Position numbers and translations under genes: made by a program
NCBI RefSeq assembly: GCF_021018895.1
Contig: NC_079384.1
Span: forward strand, 7,200,140 to 7,264,139
Length of the DNA stretch: 64,000 bases
Direction of reading: 5' to 3'
From: Seriola aureovittata
Taxonomy: Eukaryota > Chordata > Actinopteri > Carangiformes > Carangidae
Notes under the pieces: generated by a model
The model's input: the letters and a program-made list of their open reading frames with translations, nothing else
What the model was told of the DNA's origin: nothing
The model's database searches: none
Part shown: in pieces, positions 1 through 10,902 of the stretch
Layout: each line of letters starts with the position of its first letter
How positions within the stretch are numbered: the first letter of the stretch is position 1

Positions 1-1431
1 CTAAACGTTCGTCTGAACAAGTGACAGAGAGAAACTGAACTTATTTGCGGATTACAAACTTTTTTTTTTTTTTTTTTAAGAGAGGTTAGGACACTCAGCT
101 GGCTTTCTCCAGGGTGTTCAACAGAAACAATCATCTTATTAACATGCTTCAAATCCTGTAAGCATGCAACATGTTGAGAAAATAAAAATGGTTTTAAGAA
201 AAAATTTAAAGTTTTGACAGGAGAAAGTCTAGAGAAAGTTTACAAACTGTTTACAAGAGAAAAGTGAGTCAGGACGTGTTTTGTACCAGGTAGAGGACAC
301 TATCAGAAAATATCCACAATGAGTACAGCATCTACATGGGTGTGTCTGCAAATTGTACTGGACTTCAAGAAAATGGACTAGACATAAAACATTTTATCAA
401 ATAACTGGTATGTTTCACGTGTGTAACAGTTACCAGATTGTGTTATGTGTGGCATAATTCAGTGACAGCGAAGTACTTAAATGTCAAGTGCACTGTATTT
501 GGGAGTATTTTTTATAAATTCAGGAAGTGAGTTCAGGTCATCACCCTTTCTCTACATATAGAGACTTTCCTTCCTGTAACAACATGAATTAAGAGTCAAA
601 CCACGTGTCTTCGAAGTGCAGGAAGCCTTCACTGTCTGTGACACTGCAGCCAGAGCTGGCAGATGCTCATATACCTACTGTATGTCTGTTATGGGAATAG
701 AGGAGATGTGAATAGTGAACATGATCACAGCTTGGTTACATGGATATTATGAAAAATTTGATTGTATTGACAGCACATACTTGATGTGTAAGATTTAATT
801 TAAGAAAAAGGTTTTACATTTATAACAAAAATAAGTAAAAAAAAAAAAAAAAAAAAACTCAAATGCACATGTGTGGAACATGAACTACTGGTCTGGATAA
901 GGTTTTTGTTACAATGGATTTGTCAAAACAAAACATGCTCATTGTGATTATACCTAGAGTGGGTAAGAAAAGTTATGCTCATCAGGGACTTCACTGATTA
1001 TGGGTCTCAACAAGCACAAACATGTCTTGACTACAAACATTCCTGAGACTTGTAACTCCAGAGGTCTCAGCTTTCTGTTTTATCTGTGGGGGGGGGGGTT
1101 ACATCTCTCATTTGTCCATACTGGTGAAACTGGACATTATCTTAATTCTTAACATCTGGGGTGATAACAATCAACTACTGTACCCCAGGGTACTAATACA
1201 TCCTAAGTATAACTTATTAAAAATGAACTTAAAAGGACTTCGTATTTACAAAGCAATACTTGTGATTTAACCAAAATTTGTCCTTTCCCCAGAGGTCCAT
1301 TACAAAAATAAGACGTATAAAGCAACAGTTTTAGTCTGAGCCTGAGGTCAGGCCAATCATTCAGTCCACTGATCAACAGAGTTCAGTCTCTTTTTCTGGT
1401 GAATGTGATAACTTCCTGTAGCAGTGGTAGG
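1..1431 (-). other. Probable 3' UTR and downstream flank of the C7orf50 homolog
   Basis: This stretch lies 3' of the C7orf50-like stop codon on the minus strand. It has no convincing ORF or splice pair. It is AT-rich, with a T-run near 61-77, an A-run near 838-858 and a G-run near 1088-1098. No clear AATAAA was found on the minus strand, only an ATTAAA-type signal near 790, so the end of the transcript cannot be placed. Confidence 0.4.
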
Positions 1432-4400
1432 TCAGGAAAGCAGCTGGATAACTTCTCTGGCTCTGTGCGCCCTCTGCTGGACAGCCACGTCCTCTGGTGC
1501 TTGTCCTGACTCTTCAACCAGGGCTAAGGCCTTCTGCACTGTAGTGTCCCTCGCCCCTCCGCGAAGCCCCTCCAGGTACTCGAGCAGCACGGAGAACTTC
1601 TCATCTGGAATCTGAGAACAAGTATTTTTAATTACATATTAGTCATTCTTCACAAATAAATGAATACATTAATATAAATTAAAATATATATATAATAATA
1701 CTAAGATGAAGTCATTTTGAAAGGCAGCATATGACTGAGCAACTCCTTTCAATGTATTTTAAGACAGTTCAAAAAATATTGTCGGTGCAAAGACGACACA
1801 AATTTGGTGAAATTGTTTAATTAATTCCACAATTAATTATTTCTTCCTCACTTTATGCATTTCTCAATACACACACAAAAAAAATGTGTTCAAACCGTGC
1901 TATGAAACGTTTTGAAAGAGATTAGTGGGTGTAGTGGGTGTAACAAACTAAGTGAGCTGTAAGACACTGAGGTCAACACCTCATTTACTCCAAACCCTCA
2001 TCTGAGAAAAAAATCCCCCCCCCCTTCATGAAACGATCATGTTGGTTAATTTTACCTTTTCAGAGTCAAACATGTGCTGCAGTAACCACGTCTGCCTGGT
2101 CTTCTGGAACTTCCACTCTGTGCGCCTCTCAGCCCAGCTGCAAACACAAAACCACAGCAGTATTAGATCAGTTAACCACAGCTAAAAAACATTTACCGTA
2201 TGTGTAGGAGTGGAAAACAATATCATTAACACATACACCTCGGATATAAATACACCTTCAACAAGGACAACATTTCTGAATCTTATAATGTCCAACTTCT
2301 TCTGAGGAATTATCGAGGTGTTGATTTTTGCTTTATAATGTCCTCCCGTATACATAACAAAGGGTGGGGCAAAATAAGTATTGGTATAGTAATTAGGACT
2401 GCACTTCCATGAAGTTGTGCAACTTCCAAGAAGCAGGTTAGAAAAAGAAATCAAATCTGGATGCATATCGTGACAAGTAAATATAGCATGTGTGCAGTGT
2501 TTTTCAGGCATCTACTCCTTGCTTCCTGGTTGAGTGGATACAAATATGAGGTTGGACCTATGGTTTCTTATGTAAGAAGTGTCAACATGACCAGCAGGAG
2601 GCCACCATGCTGATCGAGCTGTCCTGGACCCAAAAAGAGCGACTCTTACCAGGTGAGGTAATCTAAGGCCTGCTGAGGTGCGGTGGGTCCAGATGCTTCT
2701 GTTTTCGGTAAGGTCTCTCCTTCTGCCTTCAGCCTCTTCTTCTCTTCCTTTTTCAGGATTTTCTTCATCTTCCTCTCAAGGACCCGCCTCTCTTCGGGAC
2801 TCAAGTCCTCCTCTCCCTCCGGCTCATGTGTCCCCTCAGGGCGACTGGGTGGATCTGAAATCTGTCACACCAAGGCAAAACAAAGGATCCTGGGAGTTAT
2901 CTACATTAACAGACCTTCCTTTTCAGACCTTAATTATTGTCTGTGTTTATGTTAAACCAATAACAATCATCCATAAATAACACACCATGGCTGAATGATA
3001 AGAAAACTCAAAACAACATCATTTGACTTTTTGTGTATATTAACAGCCATTTCCTGGCAGTTTGATTTCTACTGAGTTTAAAATAAATGTGACATTTTGT
3101 TGTGCTGCGGTGTAAAGACAAGTGAAAGATGAATGCACTTTTTGGCTTTTGATCACTTCCTGTTGTGCTGCAGCTCAGAGGGACGTTTCCCCAATTCCAC
3201 ATGAGGTCAGCATCAGACACATTTATACTGTGAGGTTATCTGTGGTTTGCAACATCCCCTCAGTGCAGCACACACCCTCGTCCACAGCACATGCTGGCAC
3301 CGTTTAAAAATAACCACCTGTTTAGTTAGTTTCTTGCGAAATCATAAGAGAGGAGTCATGTAAACAAACAGGTGTTGTGTGACTTAATTCTGAAATGAAA
3401 CCAACACTGCATTTCTGTTTCATGAAAGAGAAACTCTTTGCTGGGAAACTAGACGAGAAAAACTAAATGTAATATTTTCTCTTTGTAACAGGATGAAACA
3501 GAGTATCTACCTCCGCATGTGTCTGCAGAATTACTGATGCTTGGCAAAGGACTTTATAAAACTTACTCCAAAGAGAAATAAAGAGCCAAATTAAAGCTAT
3601 TATTAATGCTATTTTCTACCTGGAACCAGAAACTGCTGCATTTAACTCTCAGGGGAAGTTAAACAAGGGGCACAGTATGCTCTCTGATTTAACGGACTCA
3701 GTCAGCACGGTGATGAAAAAAAAAAAAAAAAAAAAAGAGGGAGGGGAGGAAAAGATTTTGATCACATGTGCACGAAGTCACTCTAAAAGTATGCTGGTGG
3801 GGTATTGCCCACAGAAATATAACAGCCCTTCACTGTGAGCGTTCGCGTCCATGCAGCAAGCATCATTTTCCGAGCTTTGAGTCGATACACGGCGTCTGGC
3901 TGGTGGATACAAAACAGGACACGAGAGTGGGTGACGACAGCGAAATGGTAAGTGGAAACATGTGTGTTTTACTGAGCAGTTCCTCAAAGACGAACAGACA
4001 AAGACTGGCCAACGGGAACATGCAGTTGTGCAAAATACTTAGAAAGACAAACTAAGCTACTATTATTTTTAGTTAGCACTATATATGTATATATTTAGAG
4101 ATTCATGATTTAGTTAAATTTAGTTAAAAAGTTACATTTTTAATTCAAGCTTGAAGTAATTTAGGAAGGAAATGTACCATATGATGAAAGAGTATGTTCC
4201 TGTGGAAAATGAATCATAGACTGAGTAATAGTAAACACCGTTGAAACTGCATTATAAACAGCTGATAATGGGCGCCCCGGGGGCTCACCTAGTAGAGTGT
4301 GTAACACGAAGGCTTAGTTCTTACCGCAGCGGCCCAGGTTCGAATCCGACCCACAGCCCTTTGCTGCATATCACCCCCCCCTTCCTCCCTGGCTTTCCTG

Positions 4401-7400
4401 TCTGTCTCTCACTGCGACTATCGTATTAATGTGACTAAAAAAAAGTGATTAAAGAGGACAGTGATGCTGAAAAGGACAAGATTTCATCAGTGGGTGTTTT
4501 CTCTTTTCTTTTTCCAGTCTAATCAAAGTGTGGACTTGTTCATCACTGAGAGGAGCACCTCACCTCCATTTTCCAACAGTTCTACCATCACAGACAGCAG
4601 CTTCACCAACACGGACACCTCCACTACCTCCTCCACCATCTCCTCTGTGTTAGACGAAATTGCAGCCAGCGACATAACCTCCAGAGCAAACTATGTCTAC
4701 AGTTTCTTTGCAGGTCTGGGCTTCGTGGCCGGCTGCTTCCTGCTCTACAGCTTCATCCAGACCTACAGAGCCCACAAACGGCTGGCTTGGCTCGATGGTC
4801 TGCTCTGGGTTTTTTGTGGCTTGCAGCTGCTGCTCCTGCTCCTCTCTCTCCATGCTGTGGCCTATAGACCTCACTACCTGAAGACCACGGCTCTGGGCTG
4901 TGCTGTTCTCTCCTTCTTCATTAATACAGCCTCTCTGTGCGGCCTGTTGGTATTAGTGCTCATGGCTTATGTGCTAACCCTTGATCCGCCATCCCACGCC
5001 CTGCTGAGGAAGCCTGGGGTCTGTGCAGGTCTGGTAAGCGTGACTTCTGTCCTGATCGCTCTGCTGCTGGCTGGGATTCGTGGACCCAGGGAGGGTCTGC
5101 AGGAAACGTGCAACTGTTACATGGATCCAACCAAAGCTGGTGTTTCGTATGCAGTGGCTAAGCTATGCCTGGCTTTTATGATTCCCTACGTCCTCCAATT
5201 AGTACTTCTGATTGGTGGCTGTGTCCGGCAGTGGAAATCCAAAGGACGTTTCCTCTCCGGCTCTGAGGAGGGTCCCATGTTCCTGACTGTCACCGTAGTC
5301 ATGTTTGTGTGCCTGCTGTTCTACAGTGTGGCGCTGGTGAGAGGGGCACAAATACAGAGGGAGGTGGGGCTGAGCAATCATGAGCAAGCGTTTCTGAGCG
5401 TGGCAGAGTTTGTACTGTTCTCTGGGAGCAGTGCCAGCCTGCTGCTGGTGCTGGTCATGCACAGGCCGTGTCGAGAAAGTCTCCACGGAGTGTTGAGGCA
5501 GCTGAGGGACTGCTGTCGAAGCCCAGGGCACACGCAGCCCAACAGAAACATCATTGCTCCACACATCGAGATCACAGACACCCTGCAGGACATAGAGTCA
5601 TAGAGGACAAAAGGTCTCCAGTTTGAGGACAGAACTCTACTGATGCATCACATCGAAGACTTCTGAGATCTGATGTATTAGACATTTTCTTAATCTAAGC
5701 TTTAACATGCATGTTTTTCTCTTAATTGACTATGTAAATGTTTTTATATACATGCACTCATGTTAAGTGTCTTCAGTGGCTGAAAGTTTGTAAAGCTATT
5801 TTTCAATTTTCATTTTCTTGTTTTGTACATTTGTATTTTACAAAAAATAAATGTTTTGCTAAACATCCTCAGAATTGCACACCATATTTGCACAGTTCTT
5901 ACTATTGACATTAGAACAATGTTTACATAGTTGTTAGTAATCAAAAACTATGATTAAGACAATTGACCACAACAACAACAATTAACCTCTTCTTAAAAAA
6001 CAGACTCCATTTGCATCAACATGATGTGCACAAAAGCCCATTTAGTCAAAATGGGAAAACCTCTGCAATTCCCAGAATACCACATAGGAAACACGCAGTC
6101 TTGGAAAATGAAAGTCAGATGCTGAGTTTTGGCCAGGGGTGTCAATACTCTTCATGTAATTAAAAAAAAAAAATCTGTTTAAGAGCAAACAAAACAGACA
6201 AGCCGTACTCTATGAACTTTCCAGCTCTTTTCAAGGAATTGATGGGCACCAGTTCTGGGAATAACTGACCTGCATGGATCATATGTTGCATCAGTGCCAG
6301 CAAAGAGTGGCACAAAACCAGGGACCAGTAGGAAAATTTATACATGAGCGAGGTTGCATAAGTTGACGTCATGTGAAATGTCAGACCTAATTCACACTGA
6401 GGAAAATCACAGTAGGAATACTTCAAATATATATTACTCCTTATAAGAAAATCACAAAATCCTTAAATCCAAAATGCAATGCCTCACAACACTGATATGG
6501 GAAATGATCTACAGTCTCAAACAGGTGCCTGTCAGCTACAAAAACTGTCTTTTTGCATTTTAAGGAGCCCGAGGCAAGAGCCAATGATGTAAAACTATCC
6601 CTCCCTGCCCTTCATCTTGTTTTGTGTAAATATGCCATTAGTCCCTCTTTGCTAAAAGTCCCCTGAAGCCCATATTTATATATTTTAACATTATACGATC
6701 ACAGTCGCGTTCACACTTCATGGTGAGTGTTGACCAAGTTAGATGACCCAATTATTTATGCAATAAAATACATCCATATAAGAACACATAGGGGATGCTG
6801 AACATGACTAGTTAAAGTTTTGTTAAAGAACTAAAGTGAAGCTGTTATGAAAAAAATTATTTTCATGTTGGATTAACAAGATACGGCTTGTGTGCGCGTG
6901 TGTGTCTGTATTGTGTGTTTGTGTTTCTTGCTGTAAGTGGTGGGTGGCACCACAACACTGCTCTGGATTTACTTTGACATCAGCTTTCATGGTCACCACC
7001 GAAGGACAGTGAGACTGCGTGCCGTGCAAGGAAACATAGGTGAGTTTAAGCTTCTTTATATTAATGTCCAAAGTGTGCATCACAAATTAGTTTATGCCGA
7101 ATCTAACTGACTCATAGTGTCTTATAGTTTTTAAATTAAAAGCATTGTTTCTGTCACGTGTAGCATAGATTTGACCAACATTATTTTAAGGCAAATGTAG
7201 TGAAACAGCTATTACAATTTCAAGCAGTTCTTAGGCATGTTTAGCTCTGTATTAGATTGTAAACAGTAAAGAGATGTCAGGAAACAAGAGACAGAAGAAA
7301 AAAATCGGGTACACTGCAGTTTAAGGTCAGCACTTTAAACCTGCAGATGACCATGGCATACCAGTATTAAAATTTTATATCCTCATAATGAATTAAAATG

Positions 7401-9875
7401 ATCCTAAAAACAATGCTACACAGCTCAAAATGGATGTCTTCACTTTACAACATTTTGAAATCATTTTCAAAACTGCAGCAAACCAGCATAAACAGCTAAC
7501 AGACAATAAAAAGCTATACAATAATAAGCTTTACAGGTTTGTATCTGACTATGTCTGAATGTCATGCTACAGCATATGACACTTTGTTAGAGTGGTTATA
7601 ATCAGCCGTCTTGACACAAGAGGATCCTAACATTACTTCCAAAATGATCACCAAGTGATGTATATCCAGTGTTGTTAAATGTATTGTTATTTATTGGTAC
7701 TTTGCACAGAATTTCTGCCCATTGAAAGTCAATTCTTCAACATTAAATCTAAAAATTGAGACACTGGAAACAAGCTGTTGAATGACTGCACTTCTCCTCT
7801 CTGTCTAGACCAAATCGTGGGCATCAACTCCACTATACATCCAAGAAGACCAGAAAGAAGAAACAGATGGCACCGCGGGCTCCACAGGGGCTAAAAACCC
7901 TCGGAAAACTAAGAACTATGAAAAGTTAATGGTTAGAAACTACTAACAACACCTCAACACAAAGGTCTAATAGGGACATGACAATGTACATGGGCTACAG
8001 AGTCATCACTGACTACAACTTCACTGTATACCTAAATGGCACACAGGCAGTCGTCTCAGATTTTCTGCAGACGGAGAATCATCAGCGTTACCTTATCAGC
8101 CTCATCCTCTCCAGCCTCTACATCATATTGCTCTTCCCTGTTGGCTTAATCGGGAATATCCTTATCTTAGTAGTCAACCTGGACCACAGGGGCCCCATGG
8201 CAGCCTCAGACCTCTACTTTGTGAACCTGGCTGTGGCCGACCTCATCCTTGTGGCTGACTCTCTGATCGAGGTGTTCAGCCTGAAGCAGGGCTACTACGA
8301 CAAGGCTGGACTCTGCACCTTCATGAACCTGTTCCAGCAGGTCAACATGTACAGCAGTGTCTTCTTCTTAACATGGATGAGCTTCGATCGGTTCGTTGCA
8401 CTGACTGGCATCATGTATCGCAGCATGGTGTGTGCGCGTCTCAGCTGCTGTCTCATCTGGGTGTCCTCTTCCCTGCTCACCCTGCTGCCTTTTGCTATAG
8501 CTCAAGCTCAGCACGCTGGAGAACTCACTTTCTGCTTCGCCAATGTGACCCAGATTCAGTGGCTGGAGGTGATGCTGGGTTTTTTGCTGCCTTTCTGCAT
8601 CCTGGGCCTGTGCTACTGGAGAATAGCACAGGTGCTCCAGCACAGCCAGAGGGAACAAGACAGACCACAGCGGAGGCCTCGCAGGCAGAAAGCCCTCCGA
8701 ATGATTTCAGCAGCTGTCTTAGTCTTCTTCCTCTGCTGGCTCCCAGAGAATGTGTTTGTAAGTGTTCACCTCCTGAGAGGTGACACAGACGGCGGCACAC
8801 TGTGGCAGGACTATCCCCTGACAGGTCACACTGTCAGGCTGGCAGCCTTCTCTAACAGCTGCCTGAACCCACTCATCTACAGCTTCCTTGGGAAGACCTT
8901 CCAGGATAAAATGAAGCTTTTTCTCCAGGCGAGGAGCAGATGGGCCAAGCTTCACAGGTCAGCCTCAGGAAAATCCATCTATCTACCAGCTGCAAACACA
9001 TGTGGCCATGCAGCATGCAATAGACCATGCCATGCCACACATTTAAGTTATAACATCCACTCACACACTGTTATAGTCCCTGCAAATGAAAACCTGCTGC
9101 ATTAGGTAGGTCACACAGATTAACACATCATAAACCTCTGTGTTTTGAGTTTAAAGACAGTTATTCATGGTTAATGTAAAAATAAGGAATTCCAACTGTT
9201 GTGGAAACCTGTGCAGAATCAGTTAATTAAGCTTCACACACACCATGTATTGCAAATTTTGGATCAGTTGTTTTTTTAAGGTGTTTTGTCAAATGACAAT
9301 TCAGATTTCTGATGCCATCTAGAATCTAACATGTTTTGTCATTTAAATCAATATGCAAAGAAAAGCTCTATGCACTGAACAACTTTCCCTGCTCTAAACT
9401 GTTTTTCAGTTCCTTGACACCTTCAGATAGTACAAAATTGTATTGCATTGTAAATCAGCAATCACAGTTCAACTGACTACTCACAGAAACTATCAAAATG
9501 AAATAATGAAATCATTTAAAGGCAAGATTTTCAGCAGTTAATGGTCTTACCTTAGTTGGCTCTGTCACTTGTTTCTTTTTGTGTTTCTTGTCCTTTTTCT
9601 GTTTTTTATCATCTGCTGTGATTGTGTCTTGAGGAATTTGTACTGGAGCATCCTGGGTGAAATAAACAGATTTAGTATTTTGTGAGTGATTTCAGGTTGT
9701 GTAATCTAAAAAAGGTACAAGACACTGTGCTACTCACCTCTACCTCCATCTTTTTCCTTTTCTTTTTTACTTCAGCATCCATCATTTCTTCTGGATGAAC
9801 CTCACTAGCATTTGAACCCAACTTTTTCCTCTTAGGAAGACTTGATCCTGATTTCAAAGATTTATCTTTGGCCAT
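1432..9875 (-). CDS. c7orf50: C7orf50 homolog, WKF-domain protein (five coding exons)
   Basis: Coding exons on the minus strand run 9738-9875, 9551-9652, 2650-2861, 2056-2137 and 1432-1611. All junctions are GT-AG and keep phase, giving about 237 aa. The N-terminal half is very Lys/Glu-rich with KKRKK and [12 protein letters not shown] patches, suggesting a nuclear or nucleolar basic tail. The C-terminal part carries the family signature [15 protein letters not shown] at about residues 159-173, and the protein ends in VIQLLS. Human C7orf50 (from memory 194 aa) ends the same way. The start ATG at 9875-9873 sits in an exon whose acceptor is at 9890-9891, so a non-coding first exon lies upstream, probably near 10.2 kb. 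The intron from 2862 to 9550 contains two plus-strand receptor genes. The molecular function of the family is poorly known; RNA-binding or nucleolar association is only an inference from composition. Confidence 0.93.
3945..5603 (+). CDS. Atypical seven-transmembrane orphan receptor-like protein
   Basis: The best model has two coding exons. Exon 1 ends with an ATG (3945-3947) directly followed by the strong donor GTAAGT. Exon 2 starts at 4518 after a pyrimidine-rich acceptor and runs to the TAG at 5601-5603, giving about 362 aa that begin M-SNQSVDLF. An in-frame ATG at 4461 lies upstream in the intron and would add a less likely N-terminus. The N-terminal ~55 residues are Ser/Thr-rich with sequons (NQS, NSS). 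Seven hydrophobic segments follow at roughly 58-80, 90-112, 122-150, 162-182, 205-228, 247-270 and 290-312. Cysteines at the start of TM3 and in the TCNCY loop could form the usual GPCR disulfide. There is no DRY after TM3 and no NPxxY in TM7, so it is not a standard class A receptor and is not GPR146. I do not recognise the family. Ligand and signalling are unknown. Confidence 0.8.
4250..4440 (+). repeat. tRNA-derived SINE, plus orientation
   Basis: The sequence opens with GGGCGCCCCGGGGGCTCACC, contains a TAGTAGAG A-box-like stretch and a GGTTCGAATCC B box about 50 bp later. It then runs into a CT-rich body ending in TTTCCTGTCTGTCTCTCACTG and a short A-rich tail. This is the layout of a known fish tRNA-related SINE. 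It lies inside the intron of the orphan 7TM gene. A related copy in the opposite orientation is at about 54,893-55,028. Confidence 0.8.
5604..7808. other. 3' UTR of the 7TM gene, then spacer and probable gper1 5' region
   Basis: After the 7TM stop, the 3' UTR probably ends soon after the AATAAA at 5846-5851. From about 5950 to 6160 there is a low-complexity CAACAACAA stretch, and a segment ending in GGCCAGGGGTGTCAATACT that resembles the terminus of a Tc1-like element. No coding exon is visible between 6160 and 7808. The acceptor at 7807-7808, just before the gper1 leader, shows that at least one gper1 5' UTR exon lies upstream, but it could not be placed. Confidence 0.45.
5846..5851 (+). terminator. 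Poly(A) signal AATAAA of the orphan 7TM gene
   Basis: A canonical AATAAA lies about 245 nt downstream of the stop codon at 5601-5603 in AT-rich sequence. It is the first canonical signal after the ORF. Confidence 0.6.
7978..9105 (+). CDS. gper1: G protein-coupled estrogen receptor 1
   Basis: A single coding exon encodes 375 aa, close to the human length from memory. GPER1 is a seven-helix receptor proposed to mediate rapid oestrogen signalling, and in fish it is linked to maintenance of oocyte meiotic arrest. Diagnostic blocks are [19 protein letters not shown] in TM2, [17 protein letters not shown] in TM3, [11 protein letters not shown] before TM6, [17 protein letters not shown] in TM6 and [13 protein letters not shown] in TM7 (the NPxxY motif). 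The DRY motif reads DRF. Sequons N14-F-T and N20-G-T lie in the N-terminal ectodomain, and the TM3 and ECL2 disulfide cysteines are present (LCTF and FCFA). ATGs at codons 3 and 5 are alternative starts; 7978 is the first in frame. The leader is spliced, with an acceptor just before 7809. The gene lies within the large intron of the opposite-strand C7orf50 homolog, matching the vertebrate C7orf50-GPER1 linkage. Confidence 0.97.
   Translation: MTMYMGYRVITDYNFTVYLNGTQAVVSDFLQTENHQRYLISLILSSLYIILLFPVGLIGNILILVVNLDHRGPMAASDLYFVNLAVADLILVADSLIEVFSLKQGYYDKAGLCTFMNLFQQVNMYSSVFFLTWMSFDRFVALTGIMYRSMVCARLSCCLIWVSSSLLTLLPFAIAQAQHAGELTFCFANVTQIQWLEVMLGFLLPFCILGLCYWRIAQVLQHSQREQDRPQRRPRRQKALRMISAAVLVFFLCWLPENVFVSVHLLRGDTDGGTLWQDYPLTGHTVRLAAFSNSCLNPLIYSFLGKTFQDKMKLFLQARSRWAKLHRSASGKSIYLPAANTCGHAACNRPCHATHLSYNIHSHTVIVPANENLLH
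9106..9550. other. gper1 3' UTR within the C7orf50 intron
   Basis: AT-rich sequence between the gper1 stop and the minus-strand C7orf50 exon at 9551-9652. No ORF, RNA gene or clear canonical poly(A) signal was seen. The gper1 transcript may run close to, or antisense through, the C7orf50 exon. Confidence 0.4.
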
Positions 9876-10199
9876 GAGATTCTGTACTGCTACAAACAAA
9901 AACACAAGTGAATGTTACTGAACAGCTAAACAGTCATGCTGTATGAAGTTATAAATGGAAAGTAAATCAACCTTAGAGACAGAGAGGGATAAGTGCTTAT
10001 GCATACTTAATTTGCTGTGATAAACATTTCATTACACTAACCCTGAGAAACAGACGAACATATTGACCTCCAGTACAACCGTACATAAGTATTTAAATTG
10101 GTTTCACTTATCCAGCTACTACTGACGATCAGCCGCCATGAACAAGAATTAAAAAAAGGAATATGGTCGATTTCACTTACAAACCATAAACATCCGTCT

Positions 10200-10902
10200 T
10201 GAATCAAACATTACTTTCATCACATTGTCTTTTCGTAAAATAGATTATATGAAAACTTACTTGGACTCCGAAAGAAACGTGCAGCAACTAGATAAGCACA
10301 GAACAAGCATGGGAACTCAACCAGGAAGTGATGTTGCCCAGGTGAAATGTGATTGGACGGATATCACTCTTTGTTTTGTGATTGGTCGAAGGATGCGAGC
10401 GATTCAAAGGCATTCGCTGATCACGTAACTAAAGCCTGGGCATCATCTACGTATCTACATTATCTACTGAAATAAGCAAATTGACAAAACCAATCTCAAC
10501 CCATGGTCCATTTGCTGTCTCAGCAAATTTCCATGACAAACACCTTCTGCTTGTGAATATTGTGTGATGTGATGAAAGTTCTCCACTTAGCATTAAAATT
10601 GCTTTGTTAAAAGACGTGTTTTTTCGAAATCAGACTTTTCTTCTTCATATTATAATAATAATAATAGTATAAATAATAATAATAATATTTGACAAAGGTA
10701 AAATGTCAAAATAAAAAAATTATTTCAGGTTCCCATCTATAGTTTAGTGGAACTGGCAAGCCAGCGTTCAAAAGCTGCACCGGAAGGAATTCAAGGTTGC
10801 ACAACGTTGTGTTACATGACCTACCCAAAGCGCGTTTGGTAAGAAAACCTTCAGTTTCGTTGACCTGACAATTGTCTGTAGTAAGATGACCAGTTGTCCG
10901 AG
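10200..10902. promoter_or_regulatory. Divergent promoter region between the C7orf50 homolog and uqcc4
   Basis: The C7orf50-like gene (minus) and uqcc4 (plus) are head-to-head, with about 1 kb between their first ATGs. The interval has two GATTGG elements (inverted CCAAT boxes) near 10,351 and 10,380 and an ETS-like GGAAGTGATG near 10,324. An (AAT)n microsatellite lies at about 10,649-10,688 and a CCGGAAGG ETS-like site near 10,780. No TATA box was seen. This fits a housekeeping bidirectional arrangement, but transcription start sites cannot be fixed from sequence. Confidence 0.45.

Noticed and set aside
4250..4330. A functional tRNA gene
   Set aside because: A and B boxes are present but the acceptor stem and anticodon arm do not fold as a tRNA; it is the head of a SINE.
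4461..4517. In-frame ATG at 4461 as the start of the orphan 7TM protein
   Set aside because: The sequence up to 4517 is a pyrimidine-rich acceptor tract ending in CAG, and a perfect ATG|GTAAGT first exon exists at 3945.
3945..5603. Identification of the orphan 7TM as GPR146
   Set aside because: The remembered GPR146 protein has class A motifs and different TM sequences; no block matches.
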